Shown piece by piece: positions 1 to 9,920 of a stretch of 64,000 bases of DNA; position 1 is the first letter of the stretch; every line of letters begins with the position of its first letter. The stretch is from Actinomortierella ambigua. Taxonomy: Eukaryota; Mortierellomycota; Mortierellomycetes; Mortierellales; Mortierellaceae. The notes below the pieces were generated by a model. The model ran no database searches and was not told the DNA's origin. It saw only the letters and a program-made list of their open reading frames with translations. The stretch is from the NCBI GenBank assembly GCA_016098155.1, contig JAAAJB010000021.1, positions 1 through 64,000 of the forward strand, in the 5' to 3' direction. Position numbers and translations under genes: made by a program.

Positions 1-265
1 CCGAATACCTCGCAAGACACACACTCGCACGTCGCTTGAATAGACTTTTGTAAGACTCTAAGGACTGGACTTTGCCACTTTACTCCAAAGGCACCGCAGC
101 GCGTTTTTTTTTCTATGTGAAATAGCTGACTTTGTATTTCGTTCCGTTCCTAACTCCCCCCCCCCTTTATTTCTCTACCTTGTCCGGTATCTGGCTTGTC
201 CTTAATCTCGTCTACTCCCTCCCCACCTTCAGTTGTCATCAACACACCGCAGTACATCACCAAAC
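1..265 (+). promoter_or_regulatory. 5' flank of the first small gene
   Basis: There is no gene in this stretch. It is pyrimidine-rich, with a run of C around 158-166 and CT-rich sequence up to the start codon at 266. This is the usual look of 5' flanks on the coding strand in this window. It probably holds the promoter and 5' UTR of the small secreted protein that follows. No TATA box stands out. Confidence 0.4.
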
Positions 266-631
266 ATGCGTCTTTCCGTGTCCGCCGTTATCGCCACTTT
301 GGCCATTGGTGTTGCGCTAGCTGCTCCAGCGCCAACTTGCAACCCAGCCTTCCCTGTCTGCTGTGTCGCCTACTTCGATAGAGCAGATATTGGTGCAATT
401 TCGACACTTCTTGGGCCAGATTCTGTTTTGCCTGCAGGAGCCTTAGGCGTTGGATGTGTGCCGATCCAAAATGGAAAGTGTCCCGACAATACACCTCCCA
501 AACTTCCTGCTATCCCTAACTTCACTCCACCCATTCCACTCCTTGGCAGCAGTATGGTGCCAACCACCAAGAGGATGTGCACCAGCTTCTCTACAACGCT
601 TCAATTTGCTGGTGGTTGCAACAGAGAATAA
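266..631 (+). CDS. small secreted cysteine-containing protein
   Basis: This 121-residue ORF opens with a clear signal peptide: MRLS followed by a hydrophobic Ala/Val/Leu stretch ending in an AAPAPT-type cleavage region near residue 20. Seven cysteines follow. The first three are spaced C-x6-CC, then come a GVGC, a GKC, an RMC and a GGC. The C-x6-CC start and the later GxGCxPI segment resemble the front of a hydrophobin, but the second CC pair of hydrophobins is missing, so I do not call it one. A proline-rich stretch (about residues 73-95) ends in CCCTAAC plus a pyrimidine tract and CAG near 549. It could be an in-frame intron, and removing it would drop one cysteine and leave six. The ATG at 266 was chosen over the upstream in-frame reading because it begins the signal peptide. 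Secretion is inferred; the function is unknown. Confidence 0.6.
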   Translation: MRLSVSAVIATLAIGVALAAPAPTCNPAFPVCCVAYFDRADIGAISTLLGPDSVLPAGALGVGCVPIQNGKCPDNTPPKLPAIPNFTPPIPLLGSSMVPTTKRMCTSFSTTLQFAGGCNRE

Positions 632-977
632 AGAGATGATAAAATGTGTTGTACACAATTTTTTCTCTTAAATAATAAAATGGATATCCTCTATCCAATT
701 TAAAAAATGTATAGCAGAGGGGCCTTGTAAAGAAAGCTTGAACTTGACAGTCAAAAAGAGCATAATAGCTCATCGCATACCTCTTCTTCCCTCCCCGTTT
801 CAGATGCTGTCTATGGAAAGACTAGGCTTGTACACATGAGTGAAACTTGGGTCAAAGACCCTCCTTCAAGCGCGTACCAAAAAAAAGAAATTTATTCCTC
901 CTCCCTAACTTCTCCCCCCCCCCTTTTTTTTAAAAAATTGCAACCTCTCTCTTTTTTCTTTTCTAAATTTCCCAAAT
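632..977. other. tail-to-tail spacer
   Basis: This stretch separates the 3' ends of the small secreted gene (+) and the Cyk3-like gene (-). It is AT-rich with AATAAAA-like motifs around 675 and T/C homopolymers near 915-960. These fit polyadenylation and UTR sequence for both genes. No coding region is apparent. Confidence 0.4.
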
Positions 978-3900
978 TCAAACACACCTCCAACTCGCAA
1001 TCACCACCCCTCCAGCGCCCTCCCTTCCGACCCGCCCCTTCCCGCCATCGTCCAGCCGAACACACTCCCACAGGCCTCGTTCCTTGATCTCGATCTGGGC
1101 CTCATGGCACTGCCGCACCGGATCATACACCAGTTTATAGATCCGGTTCGTCTGGCTCCGCAGCACCAGCCGCTCTGGACGCGCAACGACTGGAGCGCCG
1201 ATCGATTGTGCAAACAAGCTTGCGGACGACGGCATGGCCATCGCTGTCGTCATGGCCATCGTCGTGTTGGTTGTATAGTTGGCCGTGCCCTTGAAAGGAG
1301 GTGAAGAAATTGAACAGGCCGAGGACGACGACAGCCGTCGGACATGTCCACCAAGTGTTGCAGACGAGGAAGAGCTCGCCAGCTGGCTATGGGCACCACC
1401 AAGGAGGCCTTGGTGCTGCTGTTGGGAAAGACGGTTGGGACTCGCCAGCGATGAAGAAGAGAGGTGTTGCTTCTGCTTAGTAGTCGACGAAACAGCACCA
1501 TAGGGACCCAATGTCGATGTCGCAGAAGACGCCTGGTTACTGTTGGCGACCATGGCTCCGGTGGTCATGCCTGCGGTCATGGCGGCGCTGGTAGTCGGGC
1601 TGGTGCTTGACCCAACACCTCCGTGGTGGTGCTGTGAGGCTCGGTGCTGGCTCAGGAGCGATGGGCGTGGTCCAGAGGTCGTGGACGCATAGCCGCCACT
1701 GCCACCAACCTGGTCAACCGCCATCACCTTGGATGGCGAAGAAGAAGAAAACGAAGCAGAAGAAGAAGCGGATGGGTGGGGTGGTGGAGGAGACGACATG
1801 GACGAGACGGGAGTGGAGGAGGAGGGTGATGTTGGATTGAAGATAGCGCTGCCACTGGGTGTTGTTGGATGTGAATCAAAGATGCCCGAAGGACTAGGAC
1901 TGAGATTGGCCCACTGGATCGGGCCTGGTAGAGGCATGCTCGCGGCCTCGGACAGCGCTGCTAGCGACAGGATGGAGAACTTGTATATGTGTGGGTAGTA
2001 CAGCAGCTCTGATTGAGGTGCCTTGATGTAGTACTCGTATGGTGAAAAGTGCGGAAGCACAAAACTAAACGGCGTTTTGGGTAACGTGCCCGTATGACGA
2101 ATGGGTAATGTCACTGCCAAGGCATATGGCATGGCGTCCGCTAAGGCCTACAACACAAGAAAAAGAAGATGATGATGAAGAAGAGCCTGGTGAATCACTA
2201 ATCCAAAATAGCAACTGTTGATCAAGAAAGCAGAAAGCAGCAACGAAATACAATGTCACAGGTTATCGTCGACACCTACATTTCCAACCTTGCGACCAGC
2301 GTAAATGTGAACGACGCCTTTTCGAACATCCCCCACGCTCGTGACAGTCTCTGCTGGTAACACGGCCTTTATCTTGGCAATACGAATGCCACCGGAACGA
2401 CCACTCAAGCGACCACTGCCAGGGCTTCCAGGATGGGCTCTGCTGGTGCCAGGAGACACCCCGGTGGCCATGGTACCCACTGCTGCCAGTGCTGAGGCTG
2501 TCGCGGCCGTAAGGCCCTCTTCTCCGTCCGACAAGAGACAATTCATACCAGGGCCGGCGGCCAGCGAACTCAAAAGATTGGGATTGGGTCTCCATACGGT
2601 GACCTGGGCCAGAGCCCTCTTCTTGATGACTTTACCCTCTGCGGTCATGGCTTCGACTTCGGCCCTCAGGTCTATCCCTTCTCCAGCACCAATGACCAGG
2701 AAGATCTCCACTGGCTGGTCATCCTTGATCTCGAGGCGAGTTCGCTTCTTAAAGTCGAGGAACCGCAGGCCATAGTCGAAGAATGCAGGTCGAACAAAAG
2801 GGAGTTGGAGGAAGACCGAGGTTGTGATGGGCGGAGCAATGTACTGGTAGGTCAAGAACGTCGGGAAGTGGGTCAGGATCATATCGCTTGGGGGTGTCAA
2901 AAAGTAGAATGAATGCGCTTCCTTGGACTTGTTCGGATAGTGGCCGGGATAGAATGGTGATGCCAGACAGCAGTCAATGAACCGATAATCACCGTCGATC
3001 TTGACTGCCAGCACAAGAGATGGAGAGGGGGAAGAGTCAAAAGTGTTAGCCCAAAAATAGAGCGTTGGATATATTTGAGAAAGAGTCTGGCCATGAATTA
3101 CTTACCAACATTCCAAGCGTGGTTTGGAGGTGGGATCTCTTTGGCAAAAACATCCATGGGCCCTTTCAAGTGTCCCTTCACTACACCAACATCTTCGATC
3201 CCAGCAGCTACCGCCATTTCTGCAAATATATTGGCAAAGCCCTCTCCGGTACGGCAAATACGACTGGTCAGCACTTCCTGCGCATTCTCAGGCGCGCCTT
3301 CTATCAAGAAACTTTTGGAACAATCTTCCAAGCCTTGCATAAAGGCAGAAGCCATCGCTGCAGAAATGACAGGTGCAGATGAAGATGTGCCATCTGCCAG
3401 GGAGGGTCCAGCCATTCCGCCCCCTCCATTGGGGGAAAGGGCGGCAATAGCAGCGGCCGCTGCCAGATTGGTCGTTGATGATGCGGGGGTCCTCCGAGGG
3501 TTTGGGGGGCTACTGTTGGCCTTCAAGGTTTGATTGATCGCTTTGGCGATGGCGGACGTCATGGTGGGTGGGATGGTACCATTCGCTGGTGGATAGTAGG
3601 TGGGTGCCACGTCGCCTGCTGGGCCAAGTTTGTACCGTCCACCAGAGACATCGCGCATTGGGCCTCCTTCCAGTCGGATATTTTCGCTCACCCAGATAAA
3701 AAGGACGCGAAGCTTGAGAAGAGGCGAGCGCGCATAGGGGCGAGTGAGGTACTTTTGGGACAAGATCTGTGGGGTCAGCTGGGAAGACTTTTGGTTGACA
3801 TTCCTGGCTAGTTTGTCGGCCTGTGTAAACGATGATGCTATAGCGATGAAGGAGGGGGGTGGGGAAGTACACCATGAATGATGAGTAAGGCTTCTCGATT

Positions 3901-6900
3901 AGCGATGAAGGGGGGGGGGGCGGGAGGTAACTGCAAGGCGCACACAGTGAACTACTTACGGATAATCTCAAGACCGGTTCCGCCGTGAGCATCCTTCAGG
4001 TTATAGGAAAATCTATCACAGAAGTTAACAGATGCAAACGTATTAGAGGGCCACCTTATAATCGTATCAACGTGTATCCTTGAACGACAACCAGGACCTA
4101 CTTGAGTGTCTCAAAAGGGTCAACTTCAATAAACGGCATTGATTCCACTGGTGCAAAGTACTGTTGAAAATAGTCGTGCTTGCTTCCAGGTCCCGGAGAC
4201 CGAACTCTTCGAAGTGACTTTTGCATTTCCAACCAAGCAAAATGATCCTGCTGCGACTTGAAGGCATCCTTTTCAGCTACTTTCCGAGGGTTGACGATCT
4301 GCTTGATAGCGCGCATTAAGGTCGGCTTTGGCTTGCGTGCCAGATAAACCCTGCCGTCAACAAACATTGGCAGGTTGTCCGGGTCCGGATTGTCGAGATC
4401 TTCGATATCATCGCTTGCACTGCTACTATGGCTTGCTTCGTCACCAAACCCATCCCTTGTGCTATCACCGGAGCGGCGAAGGGCAGTCGTGCGAGAGGAA
4501 ATGGAAAGGCGATTCCGGGCCTTATCTGAATGTGTCTTCACGCCAAAAAGTATCGATGCATCTGACATGGACGTGTTGGCACTGCGCGCGCTCGACCAGT
4601 CAGGAGTGCCACTTGTCGCAGTAGTCACAGCAGTGCTTGGCGTAGGTGGAGACACTGGCATGCTCTGTCGGCGACCGAAAGGCGGTGACAGCCTAGAACT
4701 TGAATCCTTATCTGTAGGAGCGTCTTTGCCCTTTGGATCAAGTTGTGAAGAACTCAGACCGAGGGGAGAGATGGTTGAGGCAGGGTAATGGGCGCTGTCA
4801 CTACCATGCCGCTGAATTTGGGGCTGAGGTGGGCGCCCATTCTGTGGATGTTGGAACTGCTGCTCATTGGTTTGGGTGTACGGCGCAGCATGTGACCGGA
4901 GGTTTGTTTGACTTTTGCTTCGTCCATGGTGGTGCTCTGAACCTTCGCGCCGATGATGTTGACGAAGCGTGTGCTGGTACTTTTCTTGGTCCCCATCTCT
5001 TTGCTGGTGTTGTTGTCGCATTGACTCGAGGGCTCCATGCGACCGATTGTGTTTTCCAAGATTCCCTGCTAATGGCTCCGATGGCCCTGGTCGATGAACA
5101 CTGGTAGAATACGTCAATGTATCCTGCTCTTCAAGCTGCTGCTGAAATCTCTCTTGGTAGATCTGTTGTTCTTTAGGCGTCGGTGCAGAGGCGAAGGCTG
5201 ACAAGTTCGAGAAATTGTTCCGTTGAAGATTGCCATTGCTTATCGGGGCAACCTGATTTGATAGAGGTGGTGGCGAGAATGGCTTGGAGCATGCTGCTTT
5301 GATTGCTTTTGGATGTATGGTAGAGTCTACTACAGGAGTGTTGCCGACACTAGAATGTGCTGATGCTGTTTGCCAGGGTATGGGAAGGTGATTTGCACTC
5401 TTCGTCGCAGAACCTCGTCGATAAGTCTCCTGTAGATAGAAGCCGCCATTTGCAGGCCCACGATTCAAAGTCCCTGGTTCTTTGTCTGAACTTGGAGCAC
5501 CAGATTCGCCCAGCCTGGTACTCTTGTCGGTATCGATTCCCAGGTCCGGCATAGATCTCCTGTTCATCACGCGCGTTTTGGCATATGGTTCCGGATGATT
5601 TGACGTACGGTGGGGATGGAGAGAACTTTGGCCTGGTCCTGAGGGGTTGAGGTGTGAGGAATTGCCGCCGTTTAGCCTCTTTCTCTCGGCGTAGTGGGGG
5701 TTATACACAGCTTTGCTGCAAATGTTCATTGATTCTTCATCGCCAGGCGTTTGATGCCCATGGTCGGTCTGTAACCTCTTCAGGCGCTCTGCAAGGCGTC
5801 CAGTTGAGCAATGGTTCTCTTCATCTGTAGGCTCAGGCCATGCTCCTGGGATGGAGCTCCTTGTTGATTTGGGGCTTGATGGCTCTTGGCCAATCTTTGT
5901 GGATAGTTCTTGATGGATCGATGTTGCGGGAGATGGTCGATGGGGGTATGAGGAGCACTGTGCTTCAGGTCCAAGACTCGTGTTGTGAGTGCTTCCGTTT
6001 TCTGATACTAACTTTTGTGTTAAGCGTGTCATGGGGCTCGCTGGTGTTGAGGTGGCTGGTGGAACAGGTAGAGGGGTATTTTGGTTGTGATTCGGAAACA
6101 GCGACTCGGAAGGGACAGGTGGATCAAGCCTGTCATGATGAACGATCGCCTGTGGGTTTCTCCTATGAGGCGCTGAGAGGGGGGGGGGAGTCGGGACAGA
6201 TATGAATACAGACATGAGCAGGAAGGTCAAGAATTATGAATCAAAGAGGATCCTCGTCTCTTACTAGTGATGTTTGTACCTGGCGAGTGACTTGATGGCC
6301 GTGATGCAGAAGTGATGGGGTGGTCCACAGTTCTCTGGCATGGTTGTTGCAGGGTCGTGCTGGGTATCGTGGCTCGTTGAGAAGGAGCCATGTTTACAGG
6401 CTTCCTGCTGACGTGATTGACGCTGTCCTTTGATGTCTGCCGAGAATGGCTAGAAGAGGAAGGTGTTCTGGGTCTGGATGAAATGGATGAAGTTGGGATT
6501 TGTTGCCTTTGACTTGCGAAGCCGGACTGGAGTTGACACTGAGCTTGTTCGGCAGCCCTATTGTAGCCATGCGAAGAGAGCGAGAGAGGTCTCTATCAAT
6601 CAGGGCAACTTGGCATATGGCATGTCCTCGGCTTCCGCCGTAGTCAAGTTTGCAAGCAGTAAAGAGGCACTTACACAGGCTCGACGAAGTTGGATGGGAA
6701 GGTGCCATACTCCTTGCTGTTGAGATGCGTGCCCTTCCACCAGTCCCCTTCTATTTTTTAAACGATGGAGGGTGAGTAGACTGGTAGATCAATCTGCTGT
6801 GAGCAGCATAGGAGTGATGGTTGTATGCGAGACGGCAGTTGTCATATCATTACCATTGTCATGGACCTGGATCACGTCGCCTGTGAGGGATGAAAGAGAG

Positions 6901-7092
6901 AGGATGGTTTGTATGATCCAGTCAAATGTGTGCGGTGTGGAAATGGCGTGTAAGCGAGAGCGCAAAAAAGGTATGGCATTGGTCAAAAAGGGGGATTTGC
7001 ATACCTGCACGAAGTGTCAGGTCTCCTTTAGTCTCAGCTTGGTAGTCGTGCAGAGCTCTGACCCAGCAGGATGTAGGGAACGGAGCGTTCAT
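978..7092 (-). CDS. CYK3: Cyk3-like cytokinesis protein (SH3 plus transglutaminase-like domain), nine exons
   Basis: Exons read 7092-7005, 6880-6854, 6750-6675, 6557-6280, 6172-4102, 4012-3960, 3837-3106, 3004-2280 and 2147-978. Together they make 5220 nt, or 1739 residues. Residues 1-63 form an SH3 domain (ALHDY, GDVIQV, GDWWKG, GTFPSNFVEPV) spread over three small exons. Residues 64-850 are Ser/Pro/Gln-rich linker. A transglutaminase-like domain follows at about 890-1130 (SPLLKLRVLFIWVSENI, EGFANIF, NHAWNVVKIDG, FIDC), with a roughly 110-residue low-complexity insertion. The C-terminal part carries the beta-rich region seen in Cyk3/KY-type proteins (LAVTLPIRHTG, LYYPHIYKFSIL, RGLWECVRL). 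The catalytic Cys position before EGFA is Gly1062, while His1104 and Asp1119 remain, so cross-linking activity is not expected. In yeasts Cyk3 acts at the division site in septum formation. That role is inferred from the domain order, which is typical of the family. Confidence 0.88.
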
Positions 7093-8688
7093 AGTGATTA
7101 TCGGGTAGAGAGTTGAGGTGGGATTGTAGTTTGTTTCTTTTTAGACGCTGGCTGCGTTCCTTCTTGTTGGTTGCGGGTGAACAAAACCGGTGCTTTAAAG
7201 AAACCAAGACAAGAGTGGGTGATCCAGTGTAGCGTTCCAGAGTGGATTGGGGGTGATGGGAGGTTGGAGGGGAGCGGAGGTGAAGGAAGGAGTGGATGAG
7301 GGGCCCAGGAACAAGTAGGCAAACGTGGAGTGAAAAGTGAGAAAGGAGTGAGAGTGAGAGCAGAGTGGGTGAGTGGGTGAACAAGAGAGAGAGAGAGAGA
7401 GATTGAGAGTGGGGGGTGGGGCCAGGCAGACGAGATTGGAAGGTGAGAAGGGGAAGGGGTATAAGGGTGACGAGAGAGTCAAGGATGGGTACGTTGAGGG
7501 GTGAGGAAAGAAGAGGCGTCTCTGGGGTTTTCATTCGGAAGAGAGGATTCGTCTTGTTGGTCCAAACAAGGATATGGATCAATGGACAGGCATCGTGTTT
7601 CTCGTTGATGGGTAGTTTCTTCTTTTCTTTTGTTTTTCAGAAGCACCATCGACTGCGATGGTTGGACGAGCCATATCTGAAGTTGGACCATGCGAGAAGG
7701 GTGGGCTGTTGCCCGCCAGAGCACCGCCACCTCCCCTCCTCTGTGGTCTGAGCAAGACCAGCCTTGGAGGCATTGCTGCTGCAGCCTTGCCATCCATCCT
7801 TTGCCCTGTCTGTGTCCTAGATCGATTCTATGGCGTCGGCAAGGGCAGAGCTCGCTCGCCCTTCCCCTTCTCCCCGTCTCCAGCGCTCCGTCAGAATAAC
7901 CACAGTAAACAGACAACGGGAATCCAGGACTGGCTGCATGAGAAGACAGAAGATCATTCTGCTGAAAGGGAGAGAGGGCGACGGGTGGGCGATGACCCTG
8001 TTCCCCGATTCGGTACCTTTTCCTCCCTGGTTCCCTCCGCCCTCTTTGTTTGTCTTTCTTGGCAAGAGGCTGATGAAAGTCGACACAGCTTTGGCAAGGA
8101 TACATAGCCCCGAAGCACCACACCACGCTGTCATTCACAGCGTCTATCTAGTCTTTCCATGAAGTGTTTGTCTGTCTAGGTGTCTATGTGTGTGCTCGCT
8201 CTTTCTCTTTCTCTCTCTCTCTCTCTCTGTCTCCCTCTCCCTCTTTCTCTCTCTCTCTCCATGGCCCGTCACCTCTTTGCTTTGTCATTCTGTGTCCAGT
8301 CCAGATCAAGACAAGAACAGTGGGCTTTTGACAAAAGAGGAGGTCCTCTCCTGTCCCTTTGGAATGCTATTCATTCGCAGCCAGTGCATTCATTCATTTT
8401 TTCATGGACAGGTAGGAATGAGGGTGAATGACTTTTTGTTTGTACACGCGAAGTGTAGGAATTCTATCCGAGCGCGCAGTCCCTTGTCTCCACGCTTCTC
8501 CCCTCCCCCCTTTTTCATTGCATTGTTTCCATGGTAAGGTCTACTCATCCCTCATCCACTCATCCATCCAACCATATCAAGGGGAGGGAAAGGAAAGGGG
8601 AGGGGGACAAGACTTTTGCCATGTGCAAAGGAGTGAAGAAAGAGAAGGGGGGGGTGAGGCAGGCACCCGGGTAGGACACGCGCCTTGG

Positions 8689-8705
8689 AGGGTCACTGTG
8701 ACCCT
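8689..8705. repeat. 17-bp near-perfect palindrome
   Basis: The sequence AGGGTCAC-T-GTGACCCT has two 8-bp arms around a single central base. It is flanked by unrelated G-rich sequence and lies inside the divergent spacer, 1.2 kb from the next start codon. It resembles a dimeric regulator site by symmetry only. Confidence 0.5.
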
Positions 8706-9557
8706 ACCAGTTGAAGGAGGCACCTTACCGGCTGAGGAAACCTAAAAAAGCGTCGCAAGCCAATGAATAAAGGATGGTGGGATTCAACCCAATTTGCAGA
8801 CTTTCTCAGCAGAATTCTAAGAATGGACTCTAGTTGCTGCGTGGGGGAAATCTCAAGACTGCCGCGAGCTACCTCTTCCCTTGACCGTCCTTGGATTACT
8901 GTCCCTCGCAGTCGACAGGACTTGGAGCAACATCACCAGGAGAGGGACGTTCATTGTAGAGCACGTTTAGTAAGGATTCCCTTCATGCTAGAAGCCGGTA
9001 CGGATGGTCGCTTGCTTAAGAGTTGTGTGAGACGAGAAAGGTCAGGATTGCTTTCCATTTCTGGTTGTCAAACAAAGTCGAAAAATGAGAGCGAGACAGA
9101 CAGTCCAAAGACAGACAGGTAGTGAGAGAAGAGAAAGTGTGTGTGTAAAGGGGGAGAGAGAGAGGGTAGCCTTACCCTTGGCTCTTCTGCACAAAGGAGA
9201 CATATGTATGTACTGCATGCGTAGAGGGAGGAGGGGCTGAGGATGGATGGGCTGTTGAGGACCCAAAGGCCCAACCCACAACATCGCACTTTTTTTTTTT
9301 CTTTTCCCTACTCACAGACAGAAAGCTGTCCTGTGCGCCACCGCCATACACACACCAACAAGTCAACAACACCACCACCACCAGCAACACTGTCCGTCTG
9401 TCTTAAAAGCCTTCCTTTCGGGATGTAGTCTTCCTTTCTTTTTTCCTTCACTCTCCACTCTCCACTCTTCACTCTCACGTCAAACAGCCCTTTATACTGC
9501 TACTACAGCATCTTCATCAGCCATTACCACCCCTGGGCTCCCACTGGCGTCTCTCCT

Positions 9558-9620
9558 TACACACACACACACACGGACACACATACACACATTCTCTCTG
9601 TCTCTCTCACACACACACAC
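9558..9620 (+). repeat. AC/CT microsatellite tract
   Basis: An (AC)n run, a CT-rich interruption and a second (AC)n run lie about 300 bp upstream of the start codon at 9921. They sit in a stretch that is pyrimidine-rich on the coding strand. This is probably part of the 5' flank or UTR of that gene. Confidence 0.7.
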
Positions 9621-9920
9621 CTCCTGTCCCTCTCCTGTGTGTGCTCTCTTGCATCCTCTCCTTTTTCTCCTTGACCCGCGCGAGCAACTCGATTCTTTTC
9701 TTATTTTGACCGTCGGTTGTCTCCCCCCCCCCTCTGCTCTTTCTTCCCTCCTCTTACCCTCGACAACCACCCACCCTTTTTTTTTTCCTTCTCTTCTCTT
9801 CCTCAAGTCAGCTTGTAGAACCACACTCTCCGCAAAACAACTGCCCTCCATTGCTGTCGCAGCAGCCTGTCTTCTCTCTCCATTGAACATTCAACTGTCC
9901 TTCCATTCATTCCTTCATTC

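Larger units (their letters stand above)
7093..9920. other. long divergent spacer, no gene seen
   Basis: This 2.8-kb interval lies between the divergent starts of the Cyk3-like gene (-) and the 923-residue protein gene (+). It holds many simple tracts: GA repeats at about 7386-7402, CT runs at about 8197-8262, AC/CT runs at about 9558-9620 and several C or T homopolymers. A 17-bp palindrome sits at 8689-8705. Open frames of up to 219 codons exist on the minus strand around 7480-8140, but they are Arg/Ser/Pro/Gln-rich, overlap other equally open frames and show no domain or splice logic. It probably contains promoters and long 5' UTRs for both neighbours. Confidence 0.5.

Noticed and set aside
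7479..8138. 219-codon minus-strand frame upstream of the Cyk3-like gene
   Set aside because: Composition is Arg/Ser/Gln-rich with no domain. Overlapping frames on both strands are equally open, so it probably reflects UTR or spacer.
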